34,229 nt of DNA from Flavobacteria bacterium RIFCSPLOWO2_12_FULL_31_7. GTDB taxonomy: Bacteria; Bacteroidota; Bacteroidia; Flavobacteriales; Flavobacteriaceae. Where the stretch lies: NCBI GenBank assembly GCA_001800945.1, contig MGWJ01000022.1:1-34229 (forward strand), written 5' to 3'. The notes under the pieces are model-generated. The model ran no database searches. It was not told the DNA's origin and saw nothing but the letters and a program-made list of their open reading frames with translations. Below are positions 14,778 to 21,042 of the stretch, piece after piece. The translations under genes were made by a program, and so were the position numbers. Every line of letters begins with the position of its first letter. Position 1 is the stretch's first letter.

Positions 14778-15647
14778 ATGAAAAATTATATAAAATTAGC
14801 TGTTGTAACAGGCTTGTCATTGTTATTTAACCAAGTAAACGCTCAATCAGAAAAAATATCTCCAGTAAATGAGAGTATTCAAAATTCGTTACTTTGGGAA
14901 ATTTCTGGTAATGGGTTAGAAAAACCTTCTTACTTATTTGGAACAATTCACATGATTTGCGAAAGTGATTTTTTAATGAAAGAAAAAGTAAAATCTTCTT
15001 TCGAGAAAACGGAAGAATTAGCTTTAGAATTAGATTTTGATGATCCTAAAGAATTACAAAATATGCAAAAATTAGCTGTTTCGCCAATTCCTTTATCAGA
15101 AGCACTAACTAAAGAAGAATACGCAAGACTAGAGGTTTTGCTAAAAAATAAATATGCACTAGAAATTAAACAATTTGAAAATTACAATTTAATTGGTGTG
15201 ATGAGTGTGTTGATGATGAAGCAATTAAACTGTACACCAAAAGTGTACGAAATTGAATTTTTAAAAATGGCAATGAAGCGCAAAAGTATCGTTCATGGAA
15301 TGGAAACAGTAGAAGATCAGGAAAAAGCTTTTGGGGATTCATTTAATAATAAGGAATTTATTGAACAATTAGAAAGTTATGATGCGACTTATTTTGCTGA
15401 GCTAATTCGTTTTTATAAAAATGAAGAACTTGATAAAATTCTGAAAATGACAACTGATGATAAGTTTATGGACGAGGAAGCACAACTTTTTATGTTGGAT
15501 AATCGAAACAAAAAATGGATTCAAAAAATGCCAGAAATGATGCAACAACACAGTGTTTTCTTTGCTGTTGGTGCTGCACATTTACCTGGAGATAATGGTG
15601 TGATTAATTTATTAAAAAAGTCAGGTTATACGGTTAAACCTATCTAA
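14778..15647 (+). CDS. Exported TraB/GumN family protein
   Basis: This 289-residue protein has a signal peptide (about 1-22, ending QVNAQ). The TraB/GumN signature is visible at both ends: SYLFGTIHMI (GTIH) near residue 55 and FAVGAAHLPGDNGVINLLKKSGY (the GxxHxxG box) near the C-terminus. ELALELDFDDP and VHGMETVEDQ lie between them. The family shares a fold with Tiki-type metalloproteases, and the GTIH and GAAH histidines are the expected metal ligands, so a periplasmic hydrolase is possible but unproven. The sigma factor gene begins about 10 bases after the stop codon, so the protein may be co-transcribed with the sigma/anti-sigma pair. Confidence 0.9.
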   Translation: MKNYIKLAVVTGLSLLFNQVNAQSEKISPVNESIQNSLLWEISGNGLEKPSYLFGTIHMICESDFLMKEKVKSSFEKTEELALELDFDDPKELQNMQKLAVSPIPLSEALTKEEYARLEVLLKNKYALEIKQFENYNLIGVMSVLMMKQLNCTPKVYEIEFLKMAMKRKSIVHGMETVEDQEKAFGDSFNNKEFIEQLESYDATYFAELIRFYKNEELDKILKMTTDDKFMDEEAQLFMLDNRNKKWIQKMPEMMQQHSVFFAVGAAHLPGDNGVINLLKKSGYTVKPI

Positions 15648-15657
15648 AATTTTAGTT

Positions 15658-16161
15658 TTGAAAGTTAAAGAACAAGAATTTTTATCCCGAATTGACAAAC
15701 ATAAAGGTATACTTTATAAAGTTTCCAAAATGTACATGGATACTAGAGACGATCAAGAAGATTTGTTTCAAGAAATAGTTTGTCAATTATGGAAAGCCTA
15801 CGAAACGTTTAAAGGTGAAAGTCAATTTTCAACTTGGATGTACCGTGTGGCGATTAATACCGCAATTATTTTCTTAAAAAAGGAAAAACGAAAGGTGGAT
15901 AAATATGAATTGTCTTCTTCAAATATTCGTGACGAAGAAAGTGATTTTGAAGAAAAAGAAAATCAAATTGAACATTTTTATAAAGCTGTTCAGAAATTGA
16001 AAAAAATTGATAAAGCCATTATTTTTTATCAATTAGAAGGATTTTCACATAAAGAGATTGGAGAAAATTTAGGTATTTCAGAAGGAAATGCCAGAGTCAA
16101 ATTGAATAGAGCAAAAGAAAAATTAAAAGAAATAATTAAAAATCAAGGATATGGATTTTAA
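15658..16161 (+). CDS. ECF-type RNA polymerase sigma factor
   Basis: The 167-residue protein has sigma-70 region 2 (about residues 10-80: LYKVSKMYM, DDQEDLFQEIVCQLWKAYETF, STWMYRVAINTAI) and region 4 (about 105-160: IFYQLEGFSHKEIGENLGIS, EGNARVKLNRAKEKLKE). The two are joined by an acidic linker, the normal plan of an extracytoplasmic-function sigma factor. The start appears to be TTG at 15658. The first ATG lies inside region 2 (residue 22, 15721) and would remove needed sequence. The stop codon is beyond the start of the next gene by 11 bases, a strong sign of coupling with a putative membrane anti-sigma. It probably controls a small regulon and its own operon. Confidence 0.92.
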   Translation: MKVKEQEFLSRIDKHKGILYKVSKMYMDTRDDQEDLFQEIVCQLWKAYETFKGESQFSTWMYRVAINTAIIFLKKEKRKVDKYELSSSNIRDEESDFEEKENQIEHFYKAVQKLKKIDKAIIFYQLEGFSHKEIGENLGISEGNARVKLNRAKEKLKEIIKNQGYGF

Positions 16162-16765
16162 TGATATACAAAACGCGTGGAATAACGACAAGAATGAAAA
16201 TGTTACACTTCCCACGAACTTAGAAAAATTGCAAGCCGCAAATACACCGCTAGATAAGATCAGAAAAAATCTAAAAAATGAATTTATTTATCAAATCATT
16301 TCAATCGTAGTATTAGCGTTTGTACCATTACTATATGGGTTTTCAAAGTCTATAACAATTTTATATTTTACTTTGTTTAGCATTTTTGTGGCTATTTGTG
16401 TTTACTATTTGTTAAAACTTTACTTTTTTTATAAAAGAATAAATAACGTTATGTTAAACACGAAGGACAGTTTGTATGAAACTTATTTTGATATTCGATT
16501 GAATATGGAAATCTATAAAACTTTTGGTTTTGCTTTAACGCCTTTTTTAGTCTTATTTTTGGTTGGATTGATGTATTTTGAAATATCTAAAACTCAAGAA
16601 ATTGTTTTAAATAATTTACAAAATTCACATTTAATCATTCTCTTTGTTTTAATTGCTTTTTGTATTTTATTTATGGGAATTGCTTTAGAATGGTGGGTGA
16701 AATACTTTTATGGGAAATATGCCAAGGAAATTAAAAAAGTATTAGAGGAACTGAAAGAACAATAA
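16151..16765 (+). CDS. Membrane protein, putative anti-sigma partner
   Basis: This 204-residue protein begins with a soluble helix-rich N-terminal segment (about 1-45, MDFNDIQNAWNNDKNENV and then QAANTPLDKIRKNLKNEF). Four hydrophobic segments follow, at about 46-64, 70-92, 125-145 and 155-178. It overlaps the sigma factor gene by 11 bases and the two are surely co-translated. The layout of a cytoplasmic N-terminal helix domain attached to the membrane suits an anti-sigma factor, but I see no ZAS zinc motif (HxxxCxxC), so this is inference from context. A terminator follows directly, so it ends the transcript. Confidence 0.8.
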   Translation: MDFNDIQNAWNNDKNENVTLPTNLEKLQAANTPLDKIRKNLKNEFIYQIISIVVLAFVPLLYGFSKSITILYFTLFSIFVAICVYYLLKLYFFYKRINNVMLNTKDSLYETYFDIRLNMEIYKTFGFALTPFLVLFLVGLMYFEISKTQEIVLNNLQNSHLIILFVLIAFCILFMGIALEWWVKYFYGKYAKEIKKVLEELKEQ

Positions 16766-16766
16766 G

Positions 16767-16799
16767 AAAAAGCCCGTCAATAAGATGGGCTTTTTTTTT
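16767..16799 (+). terminator. Rho-independent terminator after the sigma/anti-sigma pair
   Basis: AAAAAGCCCGTC at 16767-16778 pairs with GATGGGCTTTTT at 16784-16795 (one G-T wobble, 5-base loop), followed by a T-run. It is one base after the stop codon. Confidence 0.9.
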
Positions 16800-16813
16800 C
16801 ATAATGAAATTAG

Positions 16814-16821
16814 TAAATTTG
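16814..16821 (+). promoter_or_regulatory. Putative -7 element for the DUF2007 gene, very near the start codon
   Basis: TAAATTTG matches TAnnTTTG fully and ends 7 bases before the ATG at 16829, so the transcript would be leaderless or nearly so. No -33 TTG is seen; the expected place is inside the T-run of the preceding terminator. Confidence 0.45.
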
Positions 16822-16828
16822 TTTCATT

Positions 16829-17230
16829 ATGAAAAAATTCACACAAATTGCCAATTATCAATATTCATCTGAAGCTTATTTAATTAAAGGAAAATTAGAA
16901 TCAGAAGGTGTGGAAGTTTTTCTGCAAAATGAAAATACGATAAATACGGATCCTTTATTAAGTAATGCGGTTGGCGGAGTGAAATTGTTTGTGAATTCAG
17001 ATGAAGTTATCAAAGCCAAACAAATTTTATCTTCTATTATTGAGTATTCTGTTGATGATAAAGGACAATTATTAACTTGTCCAAATTGTGGTGCTCAAAA
17101 AGTGGAAATGTTTACGACAATTAAAGACCTTAAATCGTTTTTTGCTTTTCTTTATGGTTTGTTAACGCTATCGATGCCGTTTTATACGAAGCATAAGTAC
17201 AAATGCGAAAACTGTAATTTTGAATTTTAA
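16829..17230 (+). CDS. DUF2007 domain protein with C-terminal zinc ribbon
   Basis: This 133-residue protein has two parts. Residues 1-72 match the DUF2007 (putative signal-transducing protein) pattern: FTQIANYQYSSEAYLIKGKL, EGVEVFLQNEN and VGGVKLFVNSDEVIKAKQIL, a small ferredoxin-like fold. Residues 85-133 carry two CxxC pairs (CPNC and CENC) flanking a hydrophobic stretch SFFAFLYGLLTLSMPFY, which may be a zinc ribbon interrupted by a membrane helix or a buried hairpin. The function is unknown for the family. It has its own putative promoter and sits alone, ending 92 bases before bioD. It may simply be inserted in the biotin locus. Confidence 0.82.
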   Translation: MKKFTQIANYQYSSEAYLIKGKLESEGVEVFLQNENTINTDPLLSNAVGGVKLFVNSDEVIKAKQILSSIIEYSVDDKGQLLTCPNCGAQKVEMFTTIKDLKSFFAFLYGLLTLSMPFYTKHKYKCENCNFEF

Positions 17231-17245
17231 ACACAAGTAGATAAA

Positions 17246-17309
17246 GTTTCACAAAACTTTAATAAACATCTTTGTGAACCTTGCGAAATCTTTGCGAACT
17301 TTGCAGTTA
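17246..17309 (+). repeat. Decamer tandem repeat and inverted repeat upstream of bioD
   Basis: Four units of a 10-base period, consensus CTTTGCGAAC, run from 17270 to 17309 (the last diverges after TTTGCAG). The first unit also pairs with upstream DNA: TTCACAAA at 17248-17255 and TTTGTGAA at 17271-17278. The tract fills most of the gap before bioD and ends 13 bases before its start. Similar text occurs between genes in other Flavobacteriaceae as I remember them; I cannot verify that here. Confidence 0.55.
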
Positions 17310-17322
17310 AATAAAAAAAAAC

Positions 17323-17943
17323 ATGAAAGTATTCGTTACCGGAATTGGAACTGATGTTGGAAAAACAATCGCCTCATCCATTATTGTAGAAGCTTTAGAA
17401 GCGGATTATTGGAAACCTATTCAAGCTGGCGATTTAAATCATTCAGATTCACATAAAATTAAATCGTATATCTCCAATCCGAAATCTCAAATTTTAGAGA
17501 ATGCTTACGCTTTACAAACACCTGCTAGTCCACACTTAGCTGCAGCAATTGACGGAATTACTATCGATAGGAATAAAATTATCGAACCTAAAACTAAAAA
17601 CAATCTAGTAGTGGAAGGTGCTGGTGGGATTTTCGTACCATTAAATCATTCTGATTGTGTGATTGATTTAATTCAACCCGATAATAAAGTTGTTGTAGTT
17701 TCTCGTCATTATTTGGGAAGCATCAATCATACCTTAATGACTATCGAAATTTTAAAATCGAGAAATTTAAATGTAGCCGGAATTATTTTTTCAGGTGATG
17801 AAAATCCTTCTTCTGAAAGTATTATTTTAGAAAAAACAGGAATTAAAATGATTGGAAGAATTGATAACGAGCCGTATTTCGACCAAAATGTTATCAAATA
17901 TTACGCAGATTTGTTTAGAGAAAATTTGAATGAATTAGTTTAA
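17323..17943 (+). CDS. bioD: Dethiobiotin synthase (ATP-dependent)
   Basis: BioD closes the ureido ring, turning 7,8-diaminononanoate plus CO2 into dethiobiotin with ATP. The 206-residue protein opens with FVTGIGTDVGKT, the BioD P-loop, followed by the catalytic YWKPIQAGD lysine stretch and VVEGAGGIFVPLN, the conserved GAGG strand. Length and order of motifs are normal. It is followed 298 bases later by bioA, whose product is its substrate. The gap contains a folded element and a separate -7 sequence, so bioD and bioA may not be a simple single transcript. The upstream decamer repeat has no known regulatory role. Confidence 0.95.
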   Translation: MKVFVTGIGTDVGKTIASSIIVEALEADYWKPIQAGDLNHSDSHKIKSYISNPKSQILENAYALQTPASPHLAAAIDGITIDRNKIIEPKTKNNLVVEGAGGIFVPLNHSDCVIDLIQPDNKVVVVSRHYLGSINHTLMTIEILKSRNLNVAGIIFSGDENPSSESIILEKTGIKMIGRIDNEPYFDQNVIKYYADLFRENLNELV

Positions 17944-17957
17944 TGCCCAATAACTTT

Positions 17958-17975
17958 TCATGCTGAAAGCATCTC
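17958..17975 (+). repeat. Short palindromic repeat after bioD
   Basis: ATGCT-GAA-AGCAT (17960-17972) within TCATGCTGAAAGCATCTC, starting 15 bases after the bioD stop codon. The same 17-18 bases recur at 26079-26096. It looks like a short form of the repeat at 13767-13793 and 25957-25983 without its longer loop. No T-run follows, so it is not a typical terminator. Confidence 0.5.
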
Positions 17976-18033
17976 TCACAAGCTATGTTATAGTCTAATT
18001 TATAAGCAAATTGCCTTTTGAAATTTAGGTTTT

Positions 18034-18177
18034 GCGTTAGTGGGTGCAGTGGCATCCTTTTTAAGTTTATAAAAAAGTACAAATTTTTTATAAATTTAAA
18101 AAGATATAACGGAACTCACGACCTCGTTGTAAAACTAAATTGAATGCTAAGCATATTACTGTGCAACGAGGGAACGC
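18034..18177 (+). other. Three-way-junction-like folded element between bioD and bioA
   Basis: Three nested pairings fit together. GCGTT at 18034-18038 pairs with AACGC at 18173-18177 as a closing stem. Inside it, a 20-base stem (18057-18076 with 18084-18103, one G-T wobble, 7-base loop) is extended outward by an imperfect helix between 18041-18056 and 18104-18119. Next to it, CCTCGTTG at 18122-18129 pairs with CAACGAGG at 18164-18171, enclosing a small ATGC-TAA-GCAT hairpin. It may be a non-coding RNA, a mobile palindromic repeat, or a bioA leader; a -7 sequence starts 18 bases downstream. It does not match a biotin-binding riboswitch that I know. Confidence 0.55.
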
Positions 18178-18195
18178 CCAATTAAAATGTTTCCT

Positions 18196-18203
18196 TATCT
18201 TTG
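18196..18203 (+). promoter_or_regulatory. Putative -7 promoter element for bioA
   Basis: TATCTTTG is the same -7 sequence used by atpD and matches TAnnTTTG fully, 38 bases before the bioA start. No TTG is at the proper -33 distance. If active, bioA and the ketoacyl-synthase gene have their own transcript and the folded element upstream lies outside it. Confidence 0.5.
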
Positions 18204-18213
18204 CACTGCTGAT

Positions 18214-18241
18214 TAATCACTAATTACTAGTCACTAATACA
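18214..18241 (+). repeat. Heptamer repeat TAATCAC before bioA
   Basis: Four seven-base units fill the whole space from the putative transcript start to the ATG: TAATCAC, TAATTAC, TAGTCAC, TAATACA. The bioA 5' leader would consist mostly of this repeat. Confidence 0.55.
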
Positions 18242-19519
18242 ATGACACTTTCAGAAAAAGATAGTTTATACAACTGGCATCCTTATACACAACATAAAAT
18301 TTATTCTCATTTTCCAGCCATCGTAAAAGGTGAAAAGGAATTTTTATGGGACGAAACTGGTAAAAAATATATTGATGCTATTGCTTCTTGGTGGGTAAAT
18401 CCGTTCGGACATAGCAATAGGTTTATTGCGGATGCGATTTACAAACAATTGATTACATTAGAACACGTTTTATTTGGTGGTTTTACACATAATGTGGTTG
18501 TAGAATTAGCGGAGAAATTAGTAGAAATTTTACCTTCCAATCAAAAGAAATTTTTTTATTCAGATAATGGTTCTACGGCAGTGGAAGTGGCTATAAAAGC
18601 GTCATTTCAATATCTGTATAATAAAGGAATTAAAAAAGATACGATTATCGCTTTTGAAGATGCCTTTCACGGTGATACTTTCGGAGCGATGGCAGTGAGT
18701 GGAATTGGATTGTTTACAGAAGCTTTTCAAGATGCGTTAGTTAAGGTAATTCGAATTCCAGTTCCCACAAAAGATAACGAAGAAAAATCGAAAGTAGCTT
18801 TACAAAAAGCAATTGCTGAAAATGAAGTTGCTGCTTTTATTTTTGAACCTTTAGTTTTAGGAGCAGCTGGAATGGTGATGTACGAAGCTTCTGAGTTAGA
18901 CGAATTGATTTCGATTTGTAAACAAAATAGTGTTTTTACGATTGCTGACGAAGTAATGACAGGTTTCGGAAAAACCGGAAAACTTTTCGCTTGTGATTAT
19001 TTGAAAAATCAACCAGACATGATGTGTTTGAGTAAAGCCTTAACTGGCGGAACGATTCCAATGGCGATTACCACTTTCACCCAAGAAATTTTTGATGGTT
19101 TTGTGAGTGATGATATTAATCATGCTTTGTTTCACGGGCATACATTTACAGCAAATCCAACAGGTTGCGCAGCTGCATTGGCAAGTATTTCATTGTTGAA
19201 AAACCAAGAAATTTTAGATAATATTCAACATATAAATGCTTCTCATCTTCAATTTGAAAAGCATATTTCACAACATCCAAAAGTCAAAATCACTCGTGTT
19301 TTAGGTGTAATTTTCGCTTTAGAAGTTGAAGTTTCCGAAAAACAAGGTTATTATAGCAATTTACGTAATCAGTTTTATAATTATTTTATTGAGAAAGGTG
19401 TAATTTTGCGTCCAGTTGGTAATATCATTTATATTTTGCCTTCCTATATTATTTCTGAAGAAAGTTTGCAACAAATTTATACCACTATTGAATTAGCATT
19501 AAACGAGATTCCATGTTAA
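18242..19519 (+). CDS. bioA: Adenosylmethionine--8-amino-7-oxononanoate aminotransferase
   Basis: BioA transfers an amino group from S-adenosylmethionine to 8-amino-7-oxononanoate, giving 7,8-diaminononanoate for BioD. The 425-residue class III PLP aminotransferase has the BioA hallmark WHPYTQHK near the N-terminus, then SWWVNPFGHSN, HGDTFGAMAVSG, FIFEPLVLGAAGM and DEVMTGFGKTGKLFACDY. LSKALTGG follows, with Lys265 as the PLP-binding lysine. HGHTFTANP completes the active site. Seven bases at its 3' end overlap the start of the ketoacyl-synthase-like gene, so those two are tightly coupled. BioB is not in this window. Confidence 0.97.
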   Translation: MTLSEKDSLYNWHPYTQHKIYSHFPAIVKGEKEFLWDETGKKYIDAIASWWVNPFGHSNRFIADAIYKQLITLEHVLFGGFTHNVVVELAEKLVEILPSNQKKFFYSDNGSTAVEVAIKASFQYLYNKGIKKDTIIAFEDAFHGDTFGAMAVSGIGLFTEAFQDALVKVIRIPVPTKDNEEKSKVALQKAIAENEVAAFIFEPLVLGAAGMVMYEASELDELISICKQNSVFTIADEVMTGFGKTGKLFACDYLKNQPDMMCLSKALTGGTIPMAITTFTQEIFDGFVSDDINHALFHGHTFTANPTGCAAALASISLLKNQEILDNIQHINASHLQFEKHISQHPKVKITRVLGVIFALEVEVSEKQGYYSNLRNQFYNYFIEKGVILRPVGNIIYILPSYIISEESLQQIYTTIELALNEIPC

Positions 19520-20664
19520 AACAACCTGTTTTTATTCATTCAATTGCTTCCATTTCTGCTTTAGGAACTTCTCTTGACGAAATTTGGGACAATTATGTAC
19601 ATGAAAATTCTTTATTTCAAAGGTTCGATGCAAATAATAAATCGTATTGGGTTTCTCAATTTTCAGCGCTTTCTACTCAACTTTTACAAGATATAATGGC
19701 ATCTGATTCTAAATACAAACATTTAGATCAATCAGTAGTTATGGCCATTTTTGTAGCTAGAAAATGTTTTGAAAATAGTCGATTTTCCAATACAAATTTG
19801 GGGATAAATTTTGGTTCTTCTCGTGGTGCTACAACTTTATTTGAGAAACACCATTCTGATTTCATTACTGATGGTTTTGTTTCTACTTTTACTTCACCAT
19901 CTACTACTTTAGGAAATATTTCCAGTTGGGTTTCTCACGATTTACATGCTGATGGACCAGAAATTTCGCATTCAATAACGTGTTCAACTGGTTTACATGC
20001 CGTGCTAAACGGTATAGCTTGGTTGCAATCAGGAATGTCCGATCAGTTTTTAGTTGGCGCTAGTGAAGCTCCGTTGACTCCTTTTACGTTAAGTCAACTG
20101 TCAGCTTTAAAAGTATATTCAACAGAAGAAAATTCTTTAGCAAATAGAAGTTTAGATTTTTCTAAAACCAGCAATACCATGGTTCTTGGTGAAGCAGCGG
20201 TATGTTTGTCGTTATCGCTTGCATCCGAAAATGCTTTAGCTAAAATTACTGGAATAGGGTATGCTACGGAAGTTTTATCGAGTAGTACTTCAATTTCTAC
20301 TGATGCGAAATGTTTTCAAAAATCAATGCAAATGGCAATTGGATCTAATAATTTAGAAGATATTGATGTGATTGTGATGCATGCGCCAGGTACTATTCAA
20401 GGTGATAGTACCGAATTTGAGGCAATCAAAACTGTTTTTGGTAATCATTTACCACTTTTGACTTCAAACAAATGGAAAGTAGGGCATACTTTTGCAACTT
20501 CTGGATTGTTGAGTATTGAATTGGCTATTTTAATGTTACAAAAGCAAAAAATTATTGCATCTCCTTTTTATGCCAATCCACAAAAAAATAAAAAAATATC
20601 CAAAATTTTGGTAAATGCAGTTGGTTTTGGAGGAAATGCAGTTAGTGTTATAGTTGAGTTGTAG
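19513..20664 (+). CDS. Beta-ketoacyl synthase-like enzyme in the biotin locus
   Basis: This 383-residue protein is a divergent relative of FabF-type condensing enzymes. The catalytic residues are kept: Cys157 in SITCSTGLHA, His290 in VIMHAPGTIQGD (a changed HGTxT box), and Lys320 and His325 in KWKVGHTFATSG. It lacks several usual FabF stretches and is shorter than the typical 410-415 residues. It overlaps bioA by 7 bases and is its only downstream partner. A plausible role is building or trimming the pimeloyl-type acyl chain for BioF, since no bioC/bioH is visible here, but general fatty-acid or other acyl synthesis is possible. The enzyme class is well supported; the role is inferred from context. 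Confidence 0.85.
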   Translation: MLKQPVFIHSIASISALGTSLDEIWDNYVHENSLFQRFDANNKSYWVSQFSALSTQLLQDIMASDSKYKHLDQSVVMAIFVARKCFENSRFSNTNLGINFGSSRGATTLFEKHHSDFITDGFVSTFTSPSTTLGNISSWVSHDLHADGPEISHSITCSTGLHAVLNGIAWLQSGMSDQFLVGASEAPLTPFTLSQLSALKVYSTEENSLANRSLDFSKTSNTMVLGEAAVCLSLSLASENALAKITGIGYATEVLSSSTSISTDAKCFQKSMQMAIGSNNLEDIDVIVMHAPGTIQGDSTEFEAIKTVFGNHLPLLTSNKWKVGHTFATSGLLSIELAILMLQKQKIIASPFYANPQKNKKISKILVNAVGFGGNAVSVIVEL

Positions 20665-21042
20665 TTTTTTATGGCTTTTTTGAGGCTACTTTTTCAAAAT
20701 ATTTTTTTCTGATTTTATTTCTTACAAAAATTTTCTTTTCTATTTTTCAAAATCAATACGTGTATTATGTCGATTTTTGTTAACATTTCGTCGTATTTTT
20801 TATTACTAAGATTTCCCTCACGAAAATATTAACAAAACATCATCTAATTGTTAAATATCTATATAAATCATTTGGATTTTGAATATTTAACATATTTAGC
20901 TTTTTATGTTAGAATATAATTCATACTTTTAACAGAATATATGAATATATTTTAGCTCAATTTAACAGAAAAATTTATAAAACAACATAAAAATTGTAAA
21001 AAAAATGCATTAAATCTATTCTAACTCTTAATCACTTTGGAT
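20665..21042. other. 378-base A+T-rich intergenic region before the giant T9SS protein
   Basis: I see no gene, tRNA or good rho-independent terminator here. The region is extremely A+T rich, with a GTTAAC at 20779-20784 and one weak inverted repeat (AACATA at 20889-20894 with TATGTT at 20905-20910). TACTTTTA at about 20923-20930 differs from the TAnnTTTG consensus in the final base. It probably carries a promoter and a long leader for the gene at 21043, but nothing decides the exact site. Confidence 0.5.

Noticed and set aside
17246..17280. Possible BirA (biotin repressor) operator before bioD, because TTGTGAACC resembles one half of the E. coli operator.
   Set aside because: The matching half is absent at the right spacing, the inverted repeat has its arms in the opposite order, and the similarity arises from the decamer repeat.
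17270..17309. Repeats here and at 12240, 18214 and 25933 considered as CRISPR arrays.
   Set aside because: Units are short or directly adjacent, there are no unique spacers of even size, and no cas genes are near.
18126..18135. TTGTAAAAC in the folded element looks like a BirA half-site.
   Set aside because: No partner half-site follows; the bases are part of the stem and loop of the folded element.
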